Part shown: positions 32,977 through 40,366 of the stretch, piece by piece
Position numbering within the stretch: the first letter of the stretch is position 1
Layout of the letters: every line of letters starts with the position of its first letter
Assembly: GCF_026626635.1 (NCBI RefSeq)
Contig: NZ_JAPNKA010000001.1
Coordinates: 12,074,501-12,138,500 of the forward strand
DNA length: 64,000 nucleotides
Reading direction: 5' to 3'
DNA from: Archangium lansingense
GTDB taxonomy: Bacteria; Myxococcota; Myxococcia; Myxococcales; Myxococcaceae
Notes under the pieces: generated by a model
The model's database searches: none
What the model was told of the DNA's origin: nothing
Seen by the model: the letters and a program-made list of their open reading frames with translations, nothing else
Translations under genes and position numbers: made by a program

Positions 32977-33288
32977 ATGGCCTACGACCGCACGCAGTTG
33001 ACCCCCGAGGCGCTGAAGCAGTTCCTCACCGAGCACCCCGAGTGGAAGCACGAGGGAGGGATGCTCCGCCGCACCTACGAGGCGCCGGCCTTCCTGACGG
33101 GCATCGAGTTCGTGAGCCGGGTGGCGAAGGCCGCCGAGGCGGCGGACCACCACCCGGACATCGACATCCGCTGGCGCAAGGTGACGCTGGCGCTGGTGAC
33201 ACATGACGCGGGCGGGCTGACCTGGCGCGACACGAAGCTGGCGGCCGAGGCGGACACGTTGTTCGCCCAGGTGGTGAAGCAGGGCTGA
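32977..33288 (+). CDS. phhB: Pterin-4a-carbinolamine dehydratase
   Basis: A 103-residue enzyme that dehydrates 4a-hydroxytetrahydropterin, recycling the cofactor after aromatic hydroxylation. The active-site block is AAEAADHHPDIDIRWRKVTLALVTHDAGGLT, with the conserved His pair and the downstream His of THDAGGLT. Length and the C-terminal helix LAAEADTLFAQVV fit the family. Its TGA overlaps the ATG of the outer-membrane protein gene. No phenylalanine hydroxylase is in the window; the pairing with glpK is positional. Confidence 0.95.
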   Translation: MAYDRTQLTPEALKQFLTEHPEWKHEGGMLRRTYEAPAFLTGIEFVSRVAKAAEAADHHPDIDIRWRKVTLALVTHDAGGLTWRDTKLAAEADTLFAQVVKQG

Positions 33289-34523
33289 TGCGGGCAGCAC
33301 TCTTCGTCGCAGGGGTGCTGCTGGCGGCACCGGTGGCTCGGGCTCAGGAGGAGGTGCCCGAGGCCACCCGGCCGGAGCGGCTGTACCTCAACTCGGGCGT
33401 GTTGATGGGCTCGTCGCGGGTGGTGGGGCTGGGCGGTGCCTACGTGGGCATCGCCGAGGGCGTGGCCGGCTTCACTCACAACCAGGCCGCGCTGGCCCAC
33501 CGCTCACCGCTGCTGGACCGGGACTGGGACGTAGGCGTCACCCTGTCCTGGATGAACCTGCCGCTGGCCAAGGTGAACGGCAAGGACCTGGACAACGATG
33601 GCCAGGCCGACGACGCCCCAGAGACGTTGCAGCTCCAGGGCGCGCTGATGTTGCAGTACCGCAACTTCGGCCTGGGCTTCTCGCTGCGCAATTACCAGGT
33701 GGCCTACTGCAACACGGTGATCTGCGACGCGAGCGATCGCATCCGCGTGTCCCTGGTGCAGTCGTCGCTGGCGGGAGCGGTGGCGCTGGGACGAGACGAC
33801 TTCATCATCGGCCTCGGCATCTACAGCGCACAGGCGGTCTTCAGCCACAAGCCGGAAGGCGACTGGCAGTACGGGGACACGGGGCTGGCGCTGGACATGC
33901 TCTACCGGCCGCATGGACGCTCCTACCGGGTGGGAGTGTCGGTGAGACCGGAGGTGGTGGGCGCGTGGCAGCGGAAGTCGGGACAGGTGCCCTTCCTCGC
34001 GGGCCGGCAGCTCTACGCGGCGGTGGTGTCGCCGGCGGTGATGTCGCTGGGTGCGAGCTGGCGACTGGGCAAGGGCTCCGAGCGCTACAACCAGCTCTCG
34101 CCCGCGGCGCGGCGGCAGATGCTGGAGGGGGACCACTTCTCGGAGGTACCGGCCGAGGAAGGAGCGGCGGGACCCGCGGGCCAGTGGCTCATCAGCGCAC
34201 AGGCTGACTTCATCTCGCGAGTAGAGAACGCGGTGCCGGTGCGTTCCTTCACGGCACTGACCACGCCGGTGAACGTCGGCGTGACGGGGATGCTGCAGCC
34301 GAGGGTGGGAGTGGAACACGAGACGTGGCCTGGGAGGCTGCGCACGAGGCTGGGGGCCTTCATCGAGCCCTCGCCGTTCACGAACCACCTACCGAGGGCG
34401 CACGTGACAGGAGGCTTCGAGCTGTTCCTGTTCCGGTACATGGACGACTGGGCACTGACAGCCTCTTTCGATGTCTCGAGGCGCTACTCGGACTTCGGAA
34501 TCTCCGTGGGGCTGTGGCGATGA
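33288..34523 (+). CDS. Outer-membrane beta-barrel protein (FadL/PorV-like), unknown ligand
   Basis: A 411-residue protein with a signal peptide (MRAALFVAGVLLAAPVARAQ) and the N-terminal YLNSGVLMGSSRVVGLGGAYVGIAEGVAGFTHNQAALA block, which is typical of FadL/PorV-type barrels (Gly-Ala-rich hatch with a Asn-Pro/Gln-Ala). The remainder alternates as amphipathic strands (LMLQYRNFGLGFSLRNYQVAYC, FIIGLGIYSAQAVFSH, LGASWRLGKG) and ends in SDFGISVGLWR. It may pass hydrophobic compounds or act in secretion. The ATG overlaps the pterin dehydratase stop and its own stop overlaps the next start. Confidence 0.72.
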   Translation: MRAALFVAGVLLAAPVARAQEEVPEATRPERLYLNSGVLMGSSRVVGLGGAYVGIAEGVAGFTHNQAALAHRSPLLDRDWDVGVTLSWMNLPLAKVNGKDLDNDGQADDAPETLQLQGALMLQYRNFGLGFSLRNYQVAYCNTVICDASDRIRVSLVQSSLAGAVALGRDDFIIGLGIYSAQAVFSHKPEGDWQYGDTGLALDMLYRPHGRSYRVGVSVRPEVVGAWQRKSGQVPFLAGRQLYAAVVSPAVMSLGASWRLGKGSERYNQLSPAARRQMLEGDHFSEVPAEEGAAGPAGQWLISAQADFISRVENAVPVRSFTALTTPVNVGVTGMLQPRVGVEHETWPGRLRTRLGAFIEPSPFTNHLPRAHVTGGFELFLFRYMDDWALTASFDVSRRYSDFGISVGLWR

Positions 34524-35503
34524 AATCCCCTCGCCCCCCGGGAGAGGGACGGGGTGAGGGTGCCGACCGCCCCGGGTTGCATCAATCCCCTCTCCCGCTG
34601 GGAGAGGGTCAGGGTGAGGGTCATCGCCCCCTGTGGAAGACCGGGGCCCTCACGCTCCTGGCGCTCCTCGGATTCGCGGCCAATTCCCTCCTGTGCCGGG
34701 CCGCACTCGAGAACGGAGCCTGGCGCATCGACGCAGCGAGCTTCACAAGTATCCGCCTCAGCTCAGGAGCGCTGGTCCTCGGGCTGCTGTTACGGATGCG
34801 AGGAAGCAAAGGAGGCACAAGGCAGGGCTCCTGGGGCTCGGCGCTGGCACTCTTCGCCTACGCAGCGGGCTTCTCACTGGCGTACGTGCGAATCCCCGCG
34901 GGGCTCGGAGCACTCATCCTCTTCGGCTGCGTGCAGGCAACAATGCTGAGCGTGGGCCTCGTCCGCGGCGAGCGCCCCCGGGCACTCGAGTGGCTGGGAC
35001 TGGCAATGGCGCTCGGAGGGCTCATCGCGCTGCGCCTGCCGGGAGCCACGGCGCCGGACGCGCTGGGAGCCACGTTGATGGCGGGAGCGGGCATAGCGTG
35101 GGGCGTGTACTCGCTGCGAGGGCGAGGCACCGCGGATCCACTGGCGGCCACGGCGGACAACTTCCTGCGGAGCGTGCCCATGACGCTGGGGCTCTCGGTG
35201 CTGGCCCCGCTGGCCTTGGGAGCACCACGAGCAACCGTGGCGGGCGTGGGGCTCGCGGTGGCATCGGGAGCGCTGGCCTCGGGAGTGGGCTACAGCCTGT
35301 GGTACGCGGCACTGCCGCACCTGACGGCAATGCGGGCGGCGGTGGTGCAGCTCGCGGTGCCGGTGGTGGCGGCGGCGGGCGGCGTGCTGCTGCTCGGCGA
35401 GACGCTGACGCCACGACTGGTGGGCTCGGGCTCGGCCCTGTTGTTCGGCGTGTTCCTCACGCTGCTCGCACGCCAGCGGAAGGCCCCCGCGCCTGCCCGA
35501 TAG
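34520..35503 (+). CDS. EamA/DMT-family transporter
   Basis: A 327-residue membrane protein with ten hydrophobic segments in two EamA repeats (ALTLLALLGFAANSLLCRAAL, FTSIRLSSGALVLGLLL, IPAGLGALILFGCVQATM, second copy LGATLMAGAGIAWGVYSLRGRG through VPVVAAAGGVLLLGETLTPRLVGSGSALLFGVFL). It probably exports small metabolites. The ATG at 34520 overlaps the previous stop, but codons 3-34 are translated from two copies of a dispersed palindrome (SPLPLGEGQGEG and variants), so the native start may once have been nearer the first helix. Part of the glpK-to-nucleotidase gene string. Confidence 0.85.
   Translation: MKSPRPPGEGRGEGADRPGLHQSPLPLGEGQGEGHRPLWKTGALTLLALLGFAANSLLCRAALENGAWRIDAASFTSIRLSSGALVLGLLLRMRGSKGGTRQGSWGSALALFAYAAGFSLAYVRIPAGLGALILFGCVQATMLSVGLVRGERPRALEWLGLAMALGGLIALRLPGATAPDALGATLMAGAGIAWGVYSLRGRGTADPLAATADNFLRSVPMTLGLSVLAPLALGAPRATVAGVGLAVASGALASGVGYSLWYAALPHLTAMRAAVVQLAVPVVAAAGGVLLLGETLTPRLVGSGSALLFGVFLTLLARQRKAPAPAR
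34527..34561 (+). repeat. 35-bp dispersed palindromic element, copy 1
   Basis: A 35-bp REP-like element with arms CCCCTCGCCC and GGGAGAGGG and the tail GGGTGAGGGT. It lies inside the 5' end of the EamA gene as annotated, in direct orientation to copy 2. Confidence 0.75.
34587..34621 (+). repeat. 35-bp dispersed palindromic element, copy 2
   Basis: Same 35-bp element: CCCCTCTCCC, three bases, GGGAGAGGG, then the tail GGGTGAGGGT. It starts 60 bp after the start of copy 1 and in frame 2 is read as PLPLGEGQGEG. Confidence 0.75.
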
Positions 35504-35519
35504 GGGTAGGCTCCACCGC

Positions 35520-36095
35520 ATGCAGAAATCCGAACTGGTGGCGCTCGTCGACATGGACGGGACGCTGTGCGACTACGAGGGCACCATGGCCCGGGACATG
35601 GAGAAGCTGCGCAGTCCCGGTGACCCCGCGGTGTTCCCGGACGACGAGCACGAGAACCCGTGGGTGCGCGAGCGCCGGTCGCTCATCCGGCGCCAGAGCG
35701 GCTGGTGGCGGCACTTGCCGAAGTTGAAGCTCGGCTTCGACGTGCTCGGCGAGCTCCAGGCCCAGCACTTCGAGGTGCACGTGCTCACCAAAGGGCCCGT
35801 GGCGGCCCCGAGCGCGTGGACGGAAAAACTCGAGTGGTGCCAGGAGCACCTGCCCGGCACACCCGTCACCATCACCATGGACAAGGGGCTCGTCTACGGG
35901 AAGGTGCTCGTCGATGACTGGCCGCCCTACGTGGAGCGCTGGCTGCAGTGGCGCCCGCGGGGGCTCGTCATTCTCCCCGCGCAGCGCTGGAACGAGGGCT
36001 TCTCCCATCCCAACGCCTTGCGCTACGACGGGAGCAACCTCGCCCAGGTCCGCGAGGCGCTCGCGCGCATCCGCGAGCGGGCCGAGAACACCTAG
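35520..36095 (+). CDS. 5'(3')-deoxyribonucleotidase-like HAD hydrolase (NT5C family)
   Basis: A 191-residue HAD-superfamily hydrolase. Motif I is LVDMDGTLCDYEG (nucleophile D11 and acid D13), motif II sits in HVLTKGP, the Lys in MDKGLVYGKV, and motif III in VLVDDWPPYVERW. The short helical cap and the LPGTPVTITMDK segment are those of the NT5C/5'(3')-nucleotidase group, which dephosphorylate nucleoside monophosphates. It follows the EamA gene by 16 bp, so it is likely co-transcribed, and converges on a small membrane-protein gene with an 9-bp gap. Confidence 0.82.
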   Translation: MQKSELVALVDMDGTLCDYEGTMARDMEKLRSPGDPAVFPDDEHENPWVRERRSLIRRQSGWWRHLPKLKLGFDVLGELQAQHFEVHVLTKGPVAAPSAWTEKLEWCQEHLPGTPVTITMDKGLVYGKVLVDDWPPYVERWLQWRPRGLVILPAQRWNEGFSHPNALRYDGSNLAQVREALARIRERAENT

Positions 36096-36104
36096 GCCCT
36101 GGGC

Positions 36105-36383
36105 TCAGCCGCGACGCCCCGGACGGCGCCTCGCCGCCTGCCGCACGCCGGGAAGAGGACGAGGCGGAGACTCCAAATGCGCAGCGCGGAACGGCCTCGC
36201 CGCGGGCGCATCCACCTCGCTCCCATCCTCGGGAAGGGGGCGGTCCTCCTCGCGCCTCTGCGCCGGCGTGCTGAGCAGGCGGGAGTCCGGCTGCCAATCG
36301 AAGAGCAGGATGGCGATCAGCACCATCAGCACCACCGTGCGCCGAAACGAGGGCGATTCCTGGAGGAGCAGCTGCGGGTTCAT
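36105..36383 (-). CDS. Small single-pass membrane protein
   Basis: A 92-residue protein with one helix (TVVLMVLIAILLFDW) and a highly charged, Arg/Pro-rich C-terminal tail. It overlaps the upstream membrane protein gene by 4 bp and is the last of a three-gene minus-strand operon. No family recognised. Confidence 0.5.
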   Translation of the reverse strand: MNPQLLLQESPSFRRTVVLMVLIAILLFDWQPDSRLLSTPAQRREEDRPLPEDGSEVDAPAARPFRAAHLESPPRPLPGVRQAARRRPGRRG

Positions 36384-36643
36384 CTCGGGACAACACCTCC
36401 CTCTGGCGATTTCATGCGGCCCACCTCATGGCGCCGACGAAGCGCGACATTTGCCAGCCCCGCCAACAGTAGGACCGGGACCAACAGCACGGTGCTGAAC
36501 CAGCTCAGCGCATAGAGAAGCCCGAAGACAAGGCCCGACCGTCCCCCCTCCAGTGTGCCGGAGAGCATGCCGACGTAGTGGCGGCCTCCGAGCAGGTGCA
36601 GCAGCAGGAAGACCGCGGTCATCACCAGAGCGGAGCGGATCAT
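36380..36643 (-). CDS. Small membrane protein with two to three helices
   Basis: An 87-residue integral membrane protein: SALVMTAVFLLLHLLGGRHYVGML, GLVFGLLYALSWFSTVLLVPVLLLAGLANVAL, then a basic tail. Both ends overlap neighbouring genes by 4 bp, indicating translational coupling in the three-gene operon. No family recognised. Confidence 0.6.
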   Translation of the reverse strand: MIRSALVMTAVFLLLHLLGGRHYVGMLSGTLEGGRSGLVFGLLYALSWFSTVLLVPVLLLAGLANVALRRRHEVGRMKSPEGGVVPR

Positions 36644-37785
36644 CGGCGCGCCTCCATCGTGCGGGGCTCCATCGCGCGCCGCCAGAGTGGACCTTCGACA
36701 AGTGAGTACAGCAGCACCGCATCAGCAAGCGGGTTGCCCGCGGCGAAGCGGAGGCCGGTGTCGTCCGTCACCGGGAACGCAGCGAAACGGAGGCTCGTGG
36801 TGAGCCCCTCGAGCAGCGGCTCGTCGTCGAAGGCCGCCGCCCCCACGAAGGCGAGCCCACTCGAGCCCGCGTTCGCGTTCACGAGCGGAATCGTCGGACC
36901 CGAGTCGATGTCGTCGACGTTGGGCGCGGCTACGGGCCACTCCGCGGCCCATGCGAAGCCGAGTGCCTCGCCGATGAGCTCCTGACGGGCGCGCTGGTAC
37001 TGCTCTCGCGCGAAGTCCTCATCAACCACCTGGAGCATGTGTGCGGTGAGCCACAGCGTCGAGCCCTCCGGTCCGTCGCGGGTGACGCCTTTGAAGGTGA
37101 AGCTCGAGACGAGCAGCCCGGTGTGAGCGTCCACCAGATGCTTGCGCGCCGACTCGACCCAGCGCCGTCGTAATTCCGAGTGGTCCCTCCCATCGACGGC
37201 GTCGGAGAGGCGAAGTGCCGCGAGCGCGACGGTGTTGCAAAAGGTCCACCCCTCGTCGGGATAGCTCTCGGCGGCCAGCACGGGCGCACGCTCGAGCTGG
37301 CCGGCGATGGTGTCGATTCGCTCACGGAGCAGCGACGCGAGGTCCTCCCGCGGCTCCACGAGCTGGCGAGCGGCGAGCATGAGGGCGATCTCCCCGTCGA
37401 CGAAGAGGCTGCGCCCGCGCACGTCACGGAAGGGCGCGCGGTGCACGTAGGGCAGGAGGAACTCGTCATCGGCGTTACGCTCGTCGCGGAGCGTGCGGGC
37501 GAGCACGGCGTCGATGACGGCGAGGTGCTCCGCCTTCTGGGTGGGCTCCTTCAGCGCGAGGTTCGCGAAGGAGAGCACGGAGAAGGTGCGGTTCATCAGG
37601 TCCCATTCGGGGTTATTGCGCCGGAGCAGAGCGCGCTCGGGGCTCTCGTCACTCAGCGCGAGCATGCGCTGCCGCTCGGCGAGGGCGGGCGCGAGCTCGC
37701 GGGGGTCTCCTGGTCTGAACCAGAGATGAAGCGCCGGTATCCACAGCACCGAGGCCATGAACAGCAGGAAGAGGTTGCGTCGCAT
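36640..37785 (-). CDS. Membrane-anchored helical-barrel-like protein, unknown function
   Basis: A 381-residue protein with an N-terminal signal anchor (MRRNLFLLFMASVLWIPALHLWF). The rest is helical with repeated Ala/Leu/Arg helices and turn motifs such as SYPDEGWTFCNTVALAALRLSD, VDAHTGLLVSSFTFKG and EGSTLWLTAHMLQVVDED, reminiscent of (alpha/alpha)6-barrel proteins like linalool dehydratase-type or glycoside-hydrolase toroids. That resemblance is structural impression, not a firm family match. It leads the operon with two small membrane proteins, suggesting a membrane-tethered periplasmic assembly. Confidence 0.6.
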   Translation of the reverse strand: MRRNLFLLFMASVLWIPALHLWFRPGDPRELAPALAERQRMLALSDESPERALLRRNNPEWDLMNRTFSVLSFANLALKEPTQKAEHLAVIDAVLARTLRDERNADDEFLLPYVHRAPFRDVRGRSLFVDGEIALMLAARQLVEPREDLASLLRERIDTIAGQLERAPVLAAESYPDEGWTFCNTVALAALRLSDAVDGRDHSELRRRWVESARKHLVDAHTGLLVSSFTFKGVTRDGPEGSTLWLTAHMLQVVDEDFAREQYQRARQELIGEALGFAWAAEWPVAAPNVDDIDSGPTIPLVNANAGSSGLAFVGAAAFDDEPLLEGLTTSLRFAAFPVTDDTGLRFAAGNPLADAVLLYSLVEGPLWRRAMEPRTMEARR

Positions 37786-37875
37786 GCCTCGACTATCGGG
37801 CGGCGCACGCTGTGCTCGCGGGCCGGGAGAGCGAACGGTCGCGAGTCAGGGGCGAACGGTCGTCCCCTGCCCCCT

Positions 37876-40365
37876 TCACAGCCGGTAGAGCTGACCGTCC
37901 TGGAAGTACTTGTCTACGGGCACCGTCGCGTCCGCCTTGGTGATGTACCCCTTCTTCCCCCAATCGAGCCCCTTGTTCTCCCCGTACGCGCGCGGACTGC
38001 CCGCCTGCGAGTAGCACGTGTAGGTCTCCGGCTGCCCCACGGCCTCGGGACAGATGATGGCCATGTAGATGTCGCTCCGGGTCGTGAGCGGCCCCTTCTT
38101 CGAGATGCAGCGGGCCATGTACTTGTAGACGTAGTCGAGCTGCTCGATCTCGGTCATCACCTTCAGTTCATCCACCGTCTTCCCAAGGCCTTCCGTACCA
38201 CTGGGGGTGAACTGGATGAGTCCATACGCCCGGCCGCCCGCGTTGTTCTGCTTGCTGGCCGAGAACGTCCCTCCCGTCTCGAAGGCCATGCAGGCCATCA
38301 GGTCATCCGGCTTGATCTTCAGGAGGTCGCAGATGATCACCACCTTCTTCCTGAATTCCTCTGACACCTTCGAGCCCCAGACCATCGTGCCTTCGATCCT
38401 CCGCGGCGACCCGTCGAGCTCCTTGAAGCTGGAGGCTACCTCGGTGGACAAGACCTTCCCGTCCTTGTCCAGCACGCAGGCTTCGAGCATGTACTTGCCC
38501 TGGCCCTTCAGCTTCCGGACCACCTCCTGGTCCGTGATACGAGCCACCAACCGCCCCTGGGAGTCGCATTGGCCTCCAGCCCCCTTGGGGACGTCGTACC
38601 GGAAGGGCACCTGCGCGAGCAGGATGGGCTTCTCGATGCCCACGAAGCGCTCATAGAGGCGGAACCCGAGCGTGCTGCCATTCTTTCCGTTCGGGACGTG
38701 CTGAACCTGGCATCGCACCTGCACATAGGACGTGGCGTCGGTGAGGTCCACGAAGCGCAGCGTCGGCTTGTCCAACCACCGGGGAACGCCCTCGTAGGAG
38801 ACGGAGAACGCCGGCGGCGCCGCGACCAGCTCATCCCAGAGGTTCGCATCCGGCTTGGTGACCTGGCCGCGGATGCGCACCTTCTTGCCAAACAGGTTCG
38901 GGTCCTCCAGAGGGACGAGCGCCTCGAGGTACCGGGGATTCTGCTCCGAGGGCTTGACGGTGAGCTTCGCGAGCTCGCTCTGACCGGTCTCGTCGTAGAG
39001 GGAAAAGGTGGGCTCGGCGGCCTTCCAGTAACCGCGATCCCCCACGAGCTTGATGGACACGAGCAGGTTGTTGTCACGCACCCCTGTCGAGATCGACCCG
39101 AAGTGGGGGGACCTCGTCGGAGTGTCCTTCAGCTCCTGGGAAGCAATCGCCGTCGCCAGGTCCTTGGGCGTCTTCTTCTGCTTGGACTGCTTGGTCCCCT
39201 TCTTCGGAGGCGGCTCGAGCCAGAGCTGGTCGTCATCGAAGGTGAGGAACTTGGACGCGTCGTAGTCCATCACCGCGCTGACGGGCACGTAGGTATCGGT
39301 TCCCGACAGCGTCTTGGGGATCCGCAACAAGGCGAAGAGCTGCACCTGCGACATCCCCAGGCTGGGCAGGACCAACTCCCAGAAATACTCCGAGGACGAC
39401 GCCTGCGCCAACGCGGGCCGCGAGATGGGATTCATCAGCAGGGTCCGGACAACGGGATCGAGCTGATGGAGCCCGTATTGCCAGAGCGTCAGCTCGAGCG
39501 GCAGGCGGAAGCCCGGATCGATGTTCTCCACCTTCGCGAGCGCGCTTCCAGAGCCAACCTCGAAGCTCGTCAGCTTGGGCTTCGGGAACGAGACGGCCTT
39601 CTTCTTTTCCCAGACGAGATAGCTCACCTCCTGCCCGTCGGTCTCCTGGACTACCTCGAGCCGGAGATCGAAGCTGTACTCGTCCTGGTGCTTGTCGAGA
39701 TAGGTCAGCAGATACTCGCCGCCGCTCTCCGCGCAGCCAACGCGCCACTCCTTCGTGTCATCGTCTTCCAGGGTCCACTCGAAGATGGACCAGGCCAGGG
39801 AGTCGGAGGCCCTGCCCGACTCGATCGCTCCACCGTGGAAGACGGAGAGCTTGAGTTTCGCCTCCTTGAATTTCTGGCTGAACACGGGCGTGAGCTTCAG
39901 CAAGCTGCCGAGGAGGACCTTGTCGGGAGTGGCTCCCGTGACATCCAGCGGGTTGTTGAACTCCATCAGACCGGAGACGGTGCATGGGGTCACGAACGGG
40001 AAGTCCGGGATGACGGAGAACTGGGCCTTCCCGTCCCCGAACAAACCCGATGCGAAGGTGTCGAGTTCCAGGTCGACAGTGCAGGACTCCCCGTTGATCT
40101 GCATGGGGATCGCACCAAGCTCGGATTGCACGGGCTCTCCGAGCGACTTCGCGGAGATCACCACGCGGCACGTCGCGTCCCTGGGCAGGTTCTTCTGGGT
40201 GCCGCGCAGCTTGACCTTGTAGAGACGCCCCTCTTGCCGGACATCCTCCATGGAGAGGGAGAGCTTGAGGGTGATGGGGGCCACGGCCACCAGGCGGATG
40301 ACGCCCTCGGCGCCCGGCTCGAGCCGCACTTCGAGAGGAGGAGCCACCTGTGCTTCGGTCGTCAT
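37876..40365 (-). CDS. Multi-domain protein with C-terminal lysozyme-like (muramidase) domain
   Basis: An 829-residue protein without a signal peptide. Residues 1-660 are a series of beta-sandwich-like segments (LKLSLSMEDV, KAVSFPKPKLTSFEVGSG, DVRC..V repeats); residues ~420-510 contain VRDNNLLVSIKLVGDRGYWKAAEPTFSLYD, a module also found in the adjacent 1628-residue protein. Residues ~675-829 are a goose-lysozyme/phage-tail-lysozyme-like domain: LMACMAFETGGTFSASKQN with likely catalytic Glu696, AYGLIQFTPSG and MTEIEQLDYVYKYMA. It should cleave peptidoglycan glycan strands. Its start lies next to the stop of the 1628-residue gene, so the two form an operon. Delivery route unknown. Confidence 0.78.
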   Translation of the reverse strand: MTTEAQVAPPLEVRLEPGAEGVIRLVAVAPITLKLSLSMEDVRQEGRLYKVKLRGTQKNLPRDATCRVVISAKSLGEPVQSELGAIPMQINGESCTVDLELDTFASGLFGDGKAQFSVIPDFPFVTPCTVSGLMEFNNPLDVTGATPDKVLLGSLLKLTPVFSQKFKEAKLKLSVFHGGAIESGRASDSLAWSIFEWTLEDDDTKEWRVGCAESGGEYLLTYLDKHQDEYSFDLRLEVVQETDGQEVSYLVWEKKKAVSFPKPKLTSFEVGSGSALAKVENIDPGFRLPLELTLWQYGLHQLDPVVRTLLMNPISRPALAQASSSEYFWELVLPSLGMSQVQLFALLRIPKTLSGTDTYVPVSAVMDYDASKFLTFDDDQLWLEPPPKKGTKQSKQKKTPKDLATAIASQELKDTPTRSPHFGSISTGVRDNNLLVSIKLVGDRGYWKAAEPTFSLYDETGQSELAKLTVKPSEQNPRYLEALVPLEDPNLFGKKVRIRGQVTKPDANLWDELVAAPPAFSVSYEGVPRWLDKPTLRFVDLTDATSYVQVRCQVQHVPNGKNGSTLGFRLYERFVGIEKPILLAQVPFRYDVPKGAGGQCDSQGRLVARITDQEVVRKLKGQGKYMLEACVLDKDGKVLSTEVASSFKELDGSPRRIEGTMVWGSKVSEEFRKKVVIICDLLKIKPDDLMACMAFETGGTFSASKQNNAGGRAYGLIQFTPSGTEGLGKTVDELKVMTEIEQLDYVYKYMARCISKKGPLTTRSDIYMAIICPEAVGQPETYTCYSQAGSPRAYGENKGLDWGKKGYITKADATVPVDKYFQDGQLYRL

Positions 40366-40366
40366 G

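Noticed and set aside
31549..33330. 593-codon minus-strand ORF opposite glpK
   Set aside because: glpK on the plus strand is unambiguous and the reverse translation has no domain-like features.
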